Part shown: in pieces, positions 43,066 to 52,279 of the stretch
Layout: each line of letters opens with the position of its first letter
How positions within the stretch are numbered: the stretch's first letter is position 1
NCBI GenBank assembly: GCA_036011085.1
Contig: DASCMS010000041.1
Span: 1-64,000 of the forward strand
Origin: UBA8231 sp036011085
GTDB taxonomy: Bacteria; Latescibacterota; UBA2968; UBA8231
Reading direction: 5' to 3'
Length of the DNA: 64,000 nucleotides
The notes under the pieces: generated by a model
Told to the model about the DNA's origin: nothing
Database searches by the model: none
Seen by the model: only the letters and a program-made list of their open reading frames with translations
Position numbers and translations under genes: made by a program

Positions 43066-43605
43066 TCAGTTGCTGAAGGGGACACCGAGGAGTCGCAGCA
43101 ACTCCTTGGCCTCTTCGTCGTTCGTAGCGCTGGTGACGAAAGTTATGTTCATACCGCGAATTTGGTTGACGCGGTCGTAGTCGATCTCAGGAAAGATGAT
43201 CTGCTCGCGAATCCCGAGGTTATAGTTGCCACGCCCGTCGAAGCCCGTGGCTGGCACGCCGCGGAAATCTCGTGACTGGGGCAGGGCGAAATTGACGAAG
43301 CGATCGAGAAACTCGAACATGTGCTCCCGTCGCAGCGTGACCATAGCCCCGATGGGCATACCTTCGCGCAGCTTGAAGTTCGAGATCGCCTTCTTGGCCC
43401 GGCGCACTGCCGGCTTCTGTCCGGTGATGGCAGTCAGTTCCGCCAGCACCGCGTCCAGCGCCTTGGATTCCTGCACCGCTTCGCCGACGCCGGCATTGAC
43501 TACGATCTTCTCGAGTCGCGGTACCTGCATCGTGTTGCCGTACTTGAACCGTTCCTGCAGCGCCGGAACGATCTCACTCGTGTATTGTTCTCTCAGTCTG
43601 GTCAT
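43066..43605 (-). CDS. rplE: Ribosomal protein uL5
   Basis: 179 residues. VPRLEKIVVNAGVGEAVQES, GQKPAVRRAKKAISNFKLRE and GMNITFVTSATNDEEAKELL are diagnostic; binds 5S rRNA. ATG 43605. Precedes rpsN by 10 bases. Confidence 0.98.
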   Translation of the reverse strand: MTRLREQYTSEIVPALQERFKYGNTMQVPRLEKIVVNAGVGEAVQESKALDAVLAELTAITGQKPAVRRAKKAISNFKLREGMPIGAMVTLRREHMFEFLDRFVNFALPQSRDFRGVPATGFDGRGNYNLGIREQIIFPEIDYDRVNQIRGMNITFVTSATNDEEAKELLRLLGVPFSN

Positions 43606-43630
43606 TTGTCTTCTTGTCTCTACGTCGCGC

Positions 43631-43945
43631 TCAGGAGTCGATCATTTCGCCGCTGCGCTTGGCGATGCGCACCTGGCGGCCCTCATCCAGACGCCGCCTG
43701 CCAACCCGCGTCGGCTCATCACTCTTCGGATCCACGAGCATCACATTCGAGATGTGCATCGGTGCCTCACGCTCGACGATCCCGCCCTGTGGATCACGCT
43801 GGGTCGGCTTGGTGTGCTTCTTCATCATGCGCACGCCCTCGACGATGAGACGATCCTGCTCGGGAAACACGCGCAGCACTCGACCGCGCTTGCCTTTGTC
43901 GTTGCCGCTGATTACGAGAACCGTGTCGTCACGCTTGATCTTCAT
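43631..43945 (-). CDS. rplX: Ribosomal protein uL24
   Basis: 104 residues with a KOW motif (DDTVLVISGNDKGKRGRVLR) and GVRMMKKHTKPTQRDPQGGI. An early 50S assembly protein. ATG 43945. Confidence 0.97.
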   Translation of the reverse strand: MKIKRDDTVLVISGNDKGKRGRVLRVFPEQDRLIVEGVRMMKKHTKPTQRDPQGGIVEREAPMHISNVMLVDPKSDEPTRVGRRRLDEGRQVRIAKRSGEMIDS

Positions 43946-43953
43946 GGGGTGCC

Positions 43954-44322
43954 TTACACAACCTCGGGAGCAAGGGACACGATGCGCATGAACTGCCGAT
44001 CGCGCAGTTCGCGGGCGACAGGACCAAAGATGCGCGTACCCCGGGGTTCATTGTCCGGATTCAAGAGAACTGCCGCATTCTCATCAAACCGTATGTAGGA
44101 ACCGTCCGGGCGGCGGTATTCCTTCTTGGTGCGCACGACGACAGCGCGCGCCACCTCGCCCTCCTTCAGAGGACCGTTGGGCAGGACATCGTGCACAGCG
44201 ACCACGATCAGATCTCCAACGCCAGCGTAGCGGCGTTTGGAGCCACCCAGGACACGGATGCACTTGGCCTTGCGGGCACCGGCGTTGTCCGCCATGCGAA
44301 GTATGGTGTACTCGTGAACCAT
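43954..44322 (-). CDS. rplN: Ribosomal protein uL14
   Basis: 122 residues. VHEYTILRMADNAGARKAKC, GDLIVVAVHDVLPNG and FGPVARELRDRQFMRIVSLA are diagnostic. ATG 44322. Forms an inter-subunit bridge. Confidence 0.98.
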   Translation of the reverse strand: MVHEYTILRMADNAGARKAKCIRVLGGSKRRYAGVGDLIVVAVHDVLPNGPLKEGEVARAVVVRTKKEYRRPDGSYIRFDENAAVLLNPDNEPRGTRIFGPVARELRDRQFMRIVSLAPEVV

Positions 44323-44355
44323 TTCAGACTTTCTTGAATGAGGCCGCGCCGGCCG

Positions 44356-44631
44356 TCAGCCGTGAACGACTGCCTTTTCCAGGACCTGCACCAGGCGCCA
44401 ACACTTTGTCTTGCTCATGGGCCGACACTCTCGCAGGCGCACGACGTCTCCCACATTCGACTCGTTCTGCTCGTCGTGAGCAACTGCCTTCGACGTCCGT
44501 GTCATCCCCTTGCCGTACAGTCGGTGCGACTTGCGCAGGTCAACGACGACAACACGAGTTTTCTCGTTGCCCGCCTTGATCACGCATCCTTCGATGACAC
44601 GTCCACCGAAACCATCTTGATCTTCTGCCAT
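44356..44631 (-). CDS. rpsQ: Ribosomal protein uS17
   Basis: 91 residues. RVVVVDLRKSHRLYGKGMTR and GDVVRLRECRPMSKTKCWRL are diagnostic of the OB-fold protein S17. ATG 44631, nine bases after rpmC. Confidence 0.96.
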   Translation of the reverse strand: MAEDQDGFGGRVIEGCVIKAGNEKTRVVVVDLRKSHRLYGKGMTRTSKAVAHDEQNESNVGDVVRLRECRPMSKTKCWRLVQVLEKAVVHG

Positions 44632-44640
44632 GTCCTTGCC

Positions 44641-44853
44641 TTAGTTCTCCTGCTCAGCGCCGAGCTTGGCGGCGTTTTCGGTCAACAGGGTACGCACTCT
44701 GGCGATGTCCCGTCGCACGTCCCGGAGCCGCATAGGGCTGCTCAACTGTCCGAGGGTGTGCTGGAATCGAAGATTGAAGCTCTCCTCTTCGAGTTCCTCC
44801 AGCCTCTCCGCCAGATCGTCGGCGCTCTGCTCTCTCAGTTCACTTGCCTTCAT
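44641..44853 (-). CDS. rpmC: Ribosomal protein uL29
   Basis: 70 residues. MKASELREQSADDLAERLEE and NLRFQHTLGQLSSPMRLRDV are diagnostic; sits at the tunnel exit. The start is ATG 44853; the upstream frame is a shadow of rplP. Confidence 0.96.
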   Translation of the reverse strand: MKASELREQSADDLAERLEELEEESFNLRFQHTLGQLSSPMRLRDVRRDIARVRTLLTENAAKLGAEQEN

Positions 44854-44872
44854 CGTTGTCTTCTCCTGCCCC

Positions 44873-45283
44873 TCAGCCCAGACGCTCGACAAGCTTCGTC
44901 TTGATGGGAAGCTTGTGGCCAGCCTTCCGAAGTGCCTCCTTGGCGACCTCCTCCGTAACACCTGACAGCTCGAACATCACTCGACCGGGCTTGACGACGG
45001 CGACCCATTCCTCAGGCGCTCCCTTGCCCTTACCCATCCTTGTCTCGGCAGGCTTCTTTGTCAGCGGCTTGTCCGGGAACACCCGGATCCACAGCTTGCC
45101 CGTCCGGCTCATGGCCCGACTGATGGCGATGCGGGCCGCCTCGATCTGTCGACTCGTGACCCAGCCCGGCTCCAGCGCCTTCAGGCCGAACTCCCCGAAG
45201 GAAACGAGGGCTCCACCCTTGGTCTGACCGCGCATGCGCCCGCGAGACTGCTTGCGCCACTTGACCTTTTTCGGCATCAACAT
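44873..45283 (-). CDS. rplP: Ribosomal protein uL16
   Basis: 136 residues. MPKKVKWRKQSRGRMRGQTK, VSFGEFGLKALEPGWVTSRQ and WIRVFPDKPLTKKPAETRMG are diagnostic; contacts the A-site tRNA. Starts at ATG 45283 or 45277. Confidence 0.98.
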   Translation of the reverse strand: MLMPKKVKWRKQSRGRMRGQTKGGALVSFGEFGLKALEPGWVTSRQIEAARIAISRAMSRTGKLWIRVFPDKPLTKKPAETRMGKGKGAPEEWVAVVKPGRVMFELSGVTEEVAKEALRKAGHKLPIKTKLVERLG

Positions 45284-45297
45284 GGTTGTCTACGTCC

Positions 45298-45957
45298 TCA
45301 GATCTTCTGCTGCTGTTCTGCTTCGGCTTCGTCAACGACTTCACCGTGACAGATCCATACCTTCACGCCTACCGTGCCGGACACGGTAAAGGCAGTGGCC
45401 GTGGCGAAGTCGATATCGGCGCGCAGAGTATGCAGAGGCACGCGCCCTGCCGGTTCGGAGCGCTCATGACGCGTCATCTCTGAGCCACCGATCCGTCCGT
45501 TGCACTCAATGCGTATCCCTTCAGCACCCATCCGCATCGACGACGCGACACACTTCTTGATGGCCCGTCGAAAAGCGACGCGCTGCTCAAACTGCCGGGC
45601 GAGATTATCCGCCACCAACTGGGCGTCGAGCTCCGGTTTCTTCACTTCCTGAATATTGAGAGTCACGTCCTTCTTGGTCAGCGTCTTCAGTTCATCACGC
45701 AGCTTATCGACCTCGGCGCCGCGGCGGCCGATGGCGATGCCGGGACGCGCCGTGTGTACTTCGATTGTCACACGCTTGGGATGCCGCTCGATGTTGACGC
45801 GAGACACGCCGGCGCGCTGCAGGCGCTGATGGATGTATCGACGCAGGGTGATGTCCTCACCAAGGAGCACAGAGAAATCCTTCTCCGCGAACCAGTTTGA
45901 ACTCCAGCCCTTGATGACACCCAGGCGAAAGCCGTAGGGATGTGTCTTCTGACCCAA
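45298..45957 (-). CDS. rpsC: Ribosomal protein uS3
   Basis: 219 residues. GQKTHPYGFRLGVIKGWSSN, the KH motif GIAIGRRGAEVDKLRDEL and GRIGGSEMTRHERSEPAGRV are diagnostic. Acidic/Gln-rich C-terminal tail. The start is TTG 45957. Confidence 0.98.
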   Translation of the reverse strand: MGQKTHPYGFRLGVIKGWSSNWFAEKDFSVLLGEDITLRRYIHQRLQRAGVSRVNIERHPKRVTIEVHTARPGIAIGRRGAEVDKLRDELKTLTKKDVTLNIQEVKKPELDAQLVADNLARQFEQRVAFRRAIKKCVASSMRMGAEGIRIECNGRIGGSEMTRHERSEPAGRVPLHTLRADIDFATATAFTVSGTVGVKVWICHGEVVDEAEAEQQQKI

Positions 45958-46001
45958 TGCAGTTTCCTCTCTTGACTCTTTCTCGTCCTGGCCCGTTCGG
46001 C

Positions 46002-46433
46002 CTACTCGGCGACAGCGGCTTCTTCAGCCGCAGCGCTCTCTGCCGGAGACACCGGCGCTTGCACATCGTCATCGTCGCGACCGTCGGAAACCACGATCGT
46101 TACGTGGCTCTGACGCTTCAGGATTCGATTCGCAGAACCCCTTGCCCGTGGCCGCAGCCGCTTGAGGGTGCGGCCCTGGTCGGCCTGAATGCTGCTGACG
46201 AACAGATCCTCCACATCGACCGGCGGACCTGCCATCTCCTCATCATCATCCTGGCGTGTGGCATTGGCGATGGCCGAACGCAGGGTCTTTTCGATAATGC
46301 CGGCAGCACGTCTTGGCAGGTACTGAAGGATTGCCAAGGCTTCTTCCACCGGTTTTCCACGAATCAGGTCGATGACCTGACGGACTTTGGTGGCCGGGAT
46401 TCCGATGTGTCGTTGTACGGCTCGCGCTTCCAT
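46002..46433 (-). CDS. rplV: Ribosomal protein uL22
   Basis: 143 residues. ATKVRQVIDLIRGKPVEEAL and LKRLRPRARGSANRILKRQS are diagnostic; its loop lines the exit tunnel. The C-terminus has an additional acidic/alanine-rich tail of about 25 residues. ATG 46433. Confidence 0.96.
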   Translation of the reverse strand: MEARAVQRHIGIPATKVRQVIDLIRGKPVEEALAILQYLPRRAAGIIEKTLRSAIANATRQDDDEEMAGPPVDVEDLFVSSIQADQGRTLKRLRPRARGSANRILKRQSHVTIVVSDGRDDDDVQAPVSPAESAAAEEAAVAE

Positions 46434-46445
46434 GACTCGTTCCCT

Positions 46446-46742
46446 CTATCCCAACGACCGGACGCCGGTGGCGCGCTCGTTGGCGCGCCCGGTATGCGAG
46501 CGGAATGTGCGCGTCGGCGCAAACTCTCCCAGCTTGTGACCCACCATGTTCTCAGTGATATACACCGGGATGAACTTGTTCCCGTTGTGCACGGCGAGTG
46601 TGTGGCCGACGAAGTCTGGCGTGATCGTCGAACGCCGCGACCAGGTACGCAACACCTTCTTGTCACCCGTCTTGTTCATACCTTCAATCTTGTCGGCCAG
46701 ATGGCCGTCGACGAAGGGGCCTTTCTTGATAGAGCGCGGCAC
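46446..46742 (-). CDS. rpsS: Ribosomal protein uS19
   Basis: 98 residues. PRSIKKGPFVDGHLADKIEG, TWSRRSTITPDFVGHTLAVH and GHKLGEFAPTRTFRSH are diagnostic; 30S head. The start is GTG 46742. Confidence 0.98.
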   Translation of the reverse strand: MPRSIKKGPFVDGHLADKIEGMNKTGDKKVLRTWSRRSTITPDFVGHTLAVHNGNKFIPVYITENMVGHKLGEFAPTRTFRSHTGRANERATGVRSLG

Positions 46743-46763
46743 GTAGCGTTCCCTTCCCTCTTC

Positions 46764-47600
46764 TTACTTGCGGTTGCGGCGACGCAGGATCCAGGCGTTG
46801 GACGCCTTTTTCCGTTTGCGTGTCCGGTATCCTTTGGTGGGCTTGCCCCAGGGCGTGACCGGATGTCGGCCTCCCGAAGTCTTGCCCTCACCGCCACCAT
46901 GCGGATGATCGACGGGATTCATGACCACTCCCCTGACCTTGGGGCGGCGCCCGAGCCAGCGAGATCTGCCAGCCTTGCCCAGGACCACGTTCCCGTGATC
47001 CACATTCCCGACCCGGCCGACAGTGGCCCTGCAGGAGAGCAGCACCTCCCGGTCCTCACCTGAGGGCAGTCGCAGATGCACACGACCGCTTTCCTCGTCC
47101 CGTGCCATGATCCTGATCTCGCAACCGGCACTGCGGGCCATACGACCGCCCTGACCGGGATTGAGCTCGATATTGTGCACCGTCGTGCCGATGGGTATGC
47201 GTGACATCGGCAGGGCATTGCCTACCGCGATGGGTGCGTCTGGCCCACTCATGACCTGCGAGCCCACGGCCAGCCCGTGGGGCGCCAGCATGTAACGCTT
47301 CTCCCCGTCGCGATAGACGATGAGAGCGATGAAGGCCGACCTGTTGGGATCATACTCGATTGTGGCGACGCGACCTGGGACTCCGTCCTTGTTGCGCCGG
47401 AAATCGATGACCCTGTAGCGACGCTTATGTCCGCCACCGCGACGGCGGGCGGTGATTCTGCCGCGACTGTTCCGCCCACCCGACTTGGTCAGTGGTGCCG
47501 TCAGTGACTTCTCGGGCGCGTCGGTGGTCACCTCGGTGAACGTGTTTACCGTCTTGTGACGCTGCGTCGGCGTAACGGGACGGAACCTCTTGATCGGCAT
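46764..47600 (-). CDS. rplB: Ribosomal protein uL2
   Basis: 278 residues. Diagnostic blocks include TARRRGGGHKRRYRVIDFRR, GDVG-type linker, and VRGVVMNPVDHPHGGGEGKT, which carries the conserved His of the peptidyl transferase neighbourhood. ATG 47600. Normal length. Confidence 0.98.
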   Translation of the reverse strand: MPIKRFRPVTPTQRHKTVNTFTEVTTDAPEKSLTAPLTKSGGRNSRGRITARRRGGGHKRRYRVIDFRRNKDGVPGRVATIEYDPNRSAFIALIVYRDGEKRYMLAPHGLAVGSQVMSGPDAPIAVGNALPMSRIPIGTTVHNIELNPGQGGRMARSAGCEIRIMARDEESGRVHLRLPSGEDREVLLSCRATVGRVGNVDHGNVVLGKAGRSRWLGRRPKVRGVVMNPVDHPHGGGEGKTSGGRHPVTPWGKPTKGYRTRKRKKASNAWILRRRNRK

Positions 47601-47617
47601 TTCTTGCTATCCCTGTC

Positions 47618-47905
47618 TCAGAGGTTCTCGATCAGATCGATGGACTCGCCCGAACGCAGTTTCACGTACGCCTTCTTCCAGGAAGACGTGCTGCCCTGAT
47701 GGGCGCCCTGGCGCTTTGGCTTCGGACGCACTGTCAGAGTGCGCACTGAATCGACCTTGACCTCGAAAATTGACTCCACCGCCTGCCGGATCTGGACCTT
47801 GTTCGCCCGCGCATCCACCTTGAATGTGTAGGTGTTGCCATCGCGGAGTATCGTGGCCTTTTCGGTTACCACCGGACTGCGGAGTATGCTGCGTGAACCG
47901 GACAT
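47618..47905 (-). CDS. rplW: Ribosomal protein uL23
   Basis: 95 residues. SILRSPVVTEKATILRDGNT and YTFKVDARANKVQIRQAVES are diagnostic; docking site of trigger factor and SRP. ATG 47905 has AGGG a few bases upstream; a GTG at 47920 overlapping the rplD stop (GTGA) would add five residues and is an alternative. Confidence 0.95.
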   Translation of the reverse strand: MSGSRSILRSPVVTEKATILRDGNTYTFKVDARANKVQIRQAVESIFEVKVDSVRTLTVRPKPKRQGAHQGSTSSWKKAYVKLRSGESIDLIENL

Positions 47906-47916
47906 TTTCCCTGACC

Positions 47917-48561
47917 TCACTCGCCTGCGTCGTCGCCGTGGATACGGCTGAGCGCATCGACGGCCGCCCGTTCGAGGACCAGCACATCAGCGGCGACGAT
48001 GTCGTATGTGCCCACTGTATCCGCCGTGCGAATCTGTACCCTGGGTATGTTGCGGCCCGACTTTACCACGACCGGTGAATTCTCGGCGGTGACGAGCAAG
48101 ACCTTGCGCCCTTCAAGACCGCACGCCGCCAGAGCGCCGGCGAAGCTCTTCGTGCTCGGCTCCGTCAGGCCCAGGCCATCGACGACAACGATCTGACCGT
48201 CCTGACCCATGGCAGTGAGAGCCGAACGCAAGGCCTGCTTGCGCAGGGAGCGCGGCAACTTGGTGCGATAGTCACGCGGCTTCGGCAGACCGAATGCCAC
48301 ACCGCCTCCGCGGAGCAGAGGGCTGCCGACAGTTCCCCGGCGGGCTCCCCCGGTTCCCTTCTGGCGATGATGCTTCTTCTTGGAGCGAGCTGTCTCGGAG
48401 CGACCGAGGACCGAAGCGTTGCCCTGGCGCTGATTGGCCTCGTAAGCGACCACGGCGGTGTGCACCGCCGTCGCCGACACCCGGGCCTCGAACAGAGCCA
48501 CCGGCAAGTCGACCGTTCCGGTCTTCTTCCCTGCTGCGCTCAGAATGTCTACGGAGGGCAT
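47917..48561 (-). CDS. rplD: Ribosomal protein uL4
   Basis: 214 residues. QRQGNASVLGRSETARSKKK, HRQKGTGGARRGTVGSPLLR and GGGVAFGLPKPRDYRTKLPR are diagnostic. L4 lines the tunnel and in E. coli represses the S10 operon by attenuation. ATG 48561, eight bases after the rpsJ stop; rplC should lie between and does not. Confidence 0.97.
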   Translation of the reverse strand: MPSVDILSAAGKKTGTVDLPVALFEARVSATAVHTAVVAYEANQRQGNASVLGRSETARSKKKHHRQKGTGGARRGTVGSPLLRGGGVAFGLPKPRDYRTKLPRSLRKQALRSALTAMGQDGQIVVVDGLGLTEPSTKSFAGALAACGLEGRKVLLVTAENSPVVVKSGRNIPRVQIRTADTVGTYDIVAADVLVLERAAVDALSRIHGDDAGE

Positions 48562-48569
48562 GACTGTAC

Positions 48570-48878
48570 CTATACCTTGATGTCGATGCCGATGCCGGCG
48601 GGCAGGTCGAGTTTCATCAGTGAATCGACCGTCTGCGGCGTCGACTCGTAGATATCGATGAGCCTCTTGTGTACGCGCGTTTCGAACTGCTCGCGGGATT
48701 TCTTGTCCACGAAGGGCCCGCGGAGCACGGTGTAGATCGTGCGCCTTGTGGGCAACGGGACGGGACCCGCGATCCGGGCGCCACTGCGCCGCACCGTTTG
48801 GACGATCTCGTCCACGGAGCGGTCGAGCGCCGCGTGGTCATAGGCCTTCAGCCGAATGCGAATCCTGTCAACAGCCAC
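48570..48878 (-). CDS. rpsJ: Ribosomal protein uS10 (NusE)
   Basis: 102 residues. RIRIRLKAYDHAALDRSVDE, GPVPLPTRRTIYTVLRGPFV and HKRLIDIYESTPQTVDSLMK are diagnostic. It also acts with NusB in antitermination and binds NusG. The start is GTG 48878, nine bases after the tuf stop. Confidence 0.98.
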   Translation of the reverse strand: MAVDRIRIRLKAYDHAALDRSVDEIVQTVRRSGARIAGPVPLPTRRTIYTVLRGPFVDKKSREQFETRVHKRLIDIYESTPQTVDSLMKLDLPAGIGIDIKV

Positions 48879-48887
48879 GTTCGTTCC

Positions 48888-50078
48888 TTATTCCGTGATC
48901 TCGATAACCACACCAGAACCGATCGTGCGCCCACCCTCACGGATGGCGAAACGCAGACCCGGCTCGATAGCGATAGGCTGGTACAGATCCACGTCCATGG
49001 TGACGTTGTCGCCGGGCATGACCATCTCCGTGCCTTCCGGCAGGGCGATGTCACCGGTAACGTCGGTCGTGCGGAAGTAGAACTGCGGGCGGTAACCGGA
49101 GAAAAACGGCTTTTCCCGTCCGCCCTCTTTCCCCGTCAGCACGTAGACCTCAGCCTTGAACTTCTGGTGCGGCGTGATACTGCCAGGCTTGCACAGGACC
49201 ATGCCGCGCTGCAACTCTTCTTTCTCGACGCCGCGGAGGAGGATGCCAACGTTGTCACCGGCCTGACCGGAGTCGAGGAGCTTGCGGAACATCTCGACGC
49301 CTGTGCACACGGTCTTGCGCGTCTCGCGGATGCCGACGACTTCGAGATCCTCACTGACTTTGACGACACCCCGCTCGATACGACCCGTACCCACAGTGCC
49401 GCGACCCGTGATGGAGAACACGTCCTCCACCGGCATCAGAAAGGGCTGGTCCACTGGGCGCTCGGGGAGAGGGATATAATCGTCGACGGCGGCCATCAGT
49501 TCAGTGATCGAACCATTGCCGATTTCGCCATCATCGCCCTCCACCGCTTTCAACGCGGACCCACGAATCATGGGAATATCGTCTCCGGGAAAATCGTACT
49601 CGGAGAGCAACTCACGAGTCTCGAGCTCGACGAGGTCGAGCAACTCCGGATCGTCGACCATGTCCACCTTGTTGAGGTAGACGACAATCTTGGGCACGTT
49701 GACCTGACGGGCGAGCAGGATGTGCTCGCGGGTCTGGATCATGGGGCCATCGGCGGCGCTGACCACCAGAATAGCGCCATCCATCTGCGCCGCACCCGTG
49801 ATCATATTCTTGATGTAATCGGCGTGACCAGGGCAGTCGACGTGGGCGTAGTGTCGATTCGTCGTCTCATATTCCTGATGAGAGACGTTGATCGTCACGC
49901 CACGCTCTTTCTCTTCCTTGGCGTTGTCGATATCGTCGATGCTTTTCGCCTCAGCCAGACCCTGGGCAGCCAGGTTCATCGTGATCGCCGCCGTCAGCGT
50001 CGTCTTACCGTGATCCACGTGGCCGATCGTGCCGACATTCACATGGGGCTTGTTGCGCTCGAATTTATCCTTGGCCAT
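48888..50078 (-). CDS. tuf: Elongation factor Tu
   Basis: 396 residues. G1 GHVDHGKTTL, G2 region RGVTINVSHQEYET, G3 DCPGHADYIKNMITGAAQMD, G4 NKVDMVDD, and the C-terminal RFAIREGGRTIGSGVVIEIT are all present. It delivers aminoacyl-tRNA to the ribosome. ATG 50078. Follows fusA by 72 bases. Only one copy lies in the window. Confidence 0.98.
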   Translation of the reverse strand: MAKDKFERNKPHVNVGTIGHVDHGKTTLTAAITMNLAAQGLAEAKSIDDIDNAKEEKERGVTINVSHQEYETTNRHYAHVDCPGHADYIKNMITGAAQMDGAILVVSAADGPMIQTREHILLARQVNVPKIVVYLNKVDMVDDPELLDLVELETRELLSEYDFPGDDIPMIRGSALKAVEGDDGEIGNGSITELMAAVDDYIPLPERPVDQPFLMPVEDVFSITGRGTVGTGRIERGVVKVSEDLEVVGIRETRKTVCTGVEMFRKLLDSGQAGDNVGILLRGVEKEELQRGMVLCKPGSITPHQKFKAEVYVLTGKEGGREKPFFSGYRPQFYFRTTDVTGDIALPEGTEMVMPGDNVTMDVDLYQPIAIEPGLRFAIREGGRTIGSGVVIEITE

Positions 50079-50150
50079 TTCCTGATTCTCCCCTTGCTGA
50101 CTTTCTGCTTCTTGTCTTTTCCGTGATCTGGTGAAATCCTGTTGTCTGGC

Positions 50151-52271
50151 TCAACGGCCGCTCTTGGCTCTCTTGGCGCCCTTGGCTTCCCCGGTACCCT
50201 GAATCCTGGCGACGATCTCTTCCATGACGGACTTGGGCACTTCGCGAAAGTTGGCGAACTGCAGCGTGAAGACGGCGCGCCCCTGGGTCAATGACCGCAG
50301 ACGTGTGGCGTATCCGAAGGTCTCTGACAGTGGAATCTTGGCGGCGATCACCTGCGCGTCAGAGCGAGGATTGATCCCCTCAACATCTGCCCGGTGTGAG
50401 TTGAGATCGCCGATGACGTCGCCCAGATATTGATCTGGCACGACCACTTCAAGACTCATGATCGGCTCCATGAGGAACGGCTTGGACTTGGCCGCACCGT
50501 CTTTGAAGCCCATCGAGCCGGCCACCTTGAACGCCATTTCCGAGGAATCGACATCGTGATAGGAGCCATCGACAAGCTCGACCTTGATGTCCTCTATCGG
50601 GTAGCCGGCGACCGGACCATTGGACATGGCCTCGCCAATGCCCTGCTTGACGGCATTGACATACTCCCGGGGCACAGCGCCGCCGACGATCTTGTTGTCG
50701 AAGACCAGACCCGTCCCGGCTTCCCCCGGCGAAATCTCGAGCTCCACATGGCCATACTGGCCGCGTCCACCAGACTGGCGCACGAAACGACCCGTGCCAT
50801 GGCTGGCGACGCGCAGACCCTCTTTGTAGGCGACCTGGGGTTTACCCACGTTGGCTTCGACCTTGAACTCTCGAAAGAGCCGGTCGACGAGGATCTCAAG
50901 ATGAAGTTCGCCCATTCCTGAGATGACCGTCTGCGCCGTGTCCGGGTCAACGCGCACCCGAAACGTGGGGTCCTCTTCCGCGAGTTTGGTCAGGGCCGTC
51001 TGCAACGACTCCTGGTCGGCGCGGGTCTTCGGCTCGATGGCCACGTGTACCACCGGCTCGGCGAACTCGATCTTCTCCAGCGCGATCTGATGCGCCTCGT
51101 CGCACAGCGTGTCACCTGTGGTCGAGTTCTTCAGGCCCACGACCGCGACGATATCGCCAGCGTGGACTTCCTTCTTCTCCGTCCGGTCGTTGGCGTGCAT
51201 CTCCAACAGTCGAGAAACCCGCTCACGTCGACCCGTCGAGACATTGTATATGTATGAACCCGCCTGCAGCGTACCCGAGTAGACCCGCACAAATGACAGG
51301 CGACCGACGAAGGGGTCGGTCATGATCTTGAAGGCCAGCGCCGAAAAGGGCTCATCGTCCCGGGCCTGGCGCACGGCTTCTTCTTCTGAGTCAGGCAGGT
51401 GTCCGGTGACCTCGGGGACGTCTGCCGGTGATGGCAGGTAGTTGACGACGCAGTCGAGCAGGCGCTGTACGCCCTTGTGCTTGAAGGCACTGCCGCAGCA
51501 CACAGGCACGGCCTTGAGAGCGATCGTCGCCTGACGCAGAGCTGCGACGATCTCAGCCTCCTCGATCTCACCGCCCTCGAGGAATTTCTCCAACAGATGG
51601 TCATCGAACTCTGCCACAGCCTCGAGCAGCTTTTCGCGGTATTCGAGGGCCCGTGACATGAGATCTTCGGGAATCTCACCCTCGAAGAAGTCCGACCCGA
51701 GGGAGGTCTCTTCGTACGTGATCGACTTCATCGCCACCAGGTCGATCAGACCAGTGAACGTCTCGCCCGTGCCGATGGGCAACTGGATCGGCACGAAATT
51801 GCTGCCCAGCCTGTCGGTCAGCATCTGCAGGACGTTGTAGAAGTCGGCGCCGTTGCGATCCATCTTGTTGACGAAGGCGATGCGCGGGACCTCGTAGCGG
51901 TCGGCCTGGCGCCACACCGTCTCCGACTGCGGTTCGACACCACCTACGGCGCAGAACACGCCGACGGCACCGTCGAGGACGCGCAACGACCGCTCCACCT
52001 CGGCGGTGAAGTCCACATGGCCAGGGGTGTCGATGATGTTGACGCGATGATCGTTCCACTCACAGGCAGTGGCAGCGGAAGTGATGGTAATTCCTCGCTC
52101 CCGTTCCTGTTCCATCCAGTCCATGGTCGCATTGCCGTCATGGACCTCGCCCATGCGGTGTACGCGGCCTGTGTAGTAGAGGATACGCTCGGTCGTCGTC
52201 GTCTTGCCCGCGTCGATGTGGGCAGCGATCCCGATGTTCCTCGTGTTCTCTATGCTGTGCGATCTGGCCAC
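50151..52271 (-). CDS. fusA: Elongation factor G
   Basis: 706 residues. NIGIAAHIDAGKTTTTERIL, the DTPGHVDFTAEVERSLRVLD switch II block and NKMDRNGADF are diagnostic; full-length five-domain factor for translocation. Start is GTG 52271, eight bases after the rpsG stop. The C-terminal tail is basic (KGAKRAKSGR). Confidence 0.98.
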   Translation of the reverse strand: MARSHSIENTRNIGIAAHIDAGKTTTTERILYYTGRVHRMGEVHDGNATMDWMEQERERGITITSAATACEWNDHRVNIIDTPGHVDFTAEVERSLRVLDGAVGVFCAVGGVEPQSETVWRQADRYEVPRIAFVNKMDRNGADFYNVLQMLTDRLGSNFVPIQLPIGTGETFTGLIDLVAMKSITYEETSLGSDFFEGEIPEDLMSRALEYREKLLEAVAEFDDHLLEKFLEGGEIEEAEIVAALRQATIALKAVPVCCGSAFKHKGVQRLLDCVVNYLPSPADVPEVTGHLPDSEEEAVRQARDDEPFSALAFKIMTDPFVGRLSFVRVYSGTLQAGSYIYNVSTGRRERVSRLLEMHANDRTEKKEVHAGDIVAVVGLKNSTTGDTLCDEAHQIALEKIEFAEPVVHVAIEPKTRADQESLQTALTKLAEEDPTFRVRVDPDTAQTVISGMGELHLEILVDRLFREFKVEANVGKPQVAYKEGLRVASHGTGRFVRQSGGRGQYGHVELEISPGEAGTGLVFDNKIVGGAVPREYVNAVKQGIGEAMSNGPVAGYPIEDIKVELVDGSYHDVDSSEMAFKVAGSMGFKDGAAKSKPFLMEPIMSLEVVVPDQYLGDVIGDLNSHRADVEGINPRSDAQVIAAKIPLSETFGYATRLRSLTQGRAVFTLQFANFREVPKSVMEEIVARIQGTGEAKGAKRAKSGR

Positions 52272-52279
52272 GATACCCT

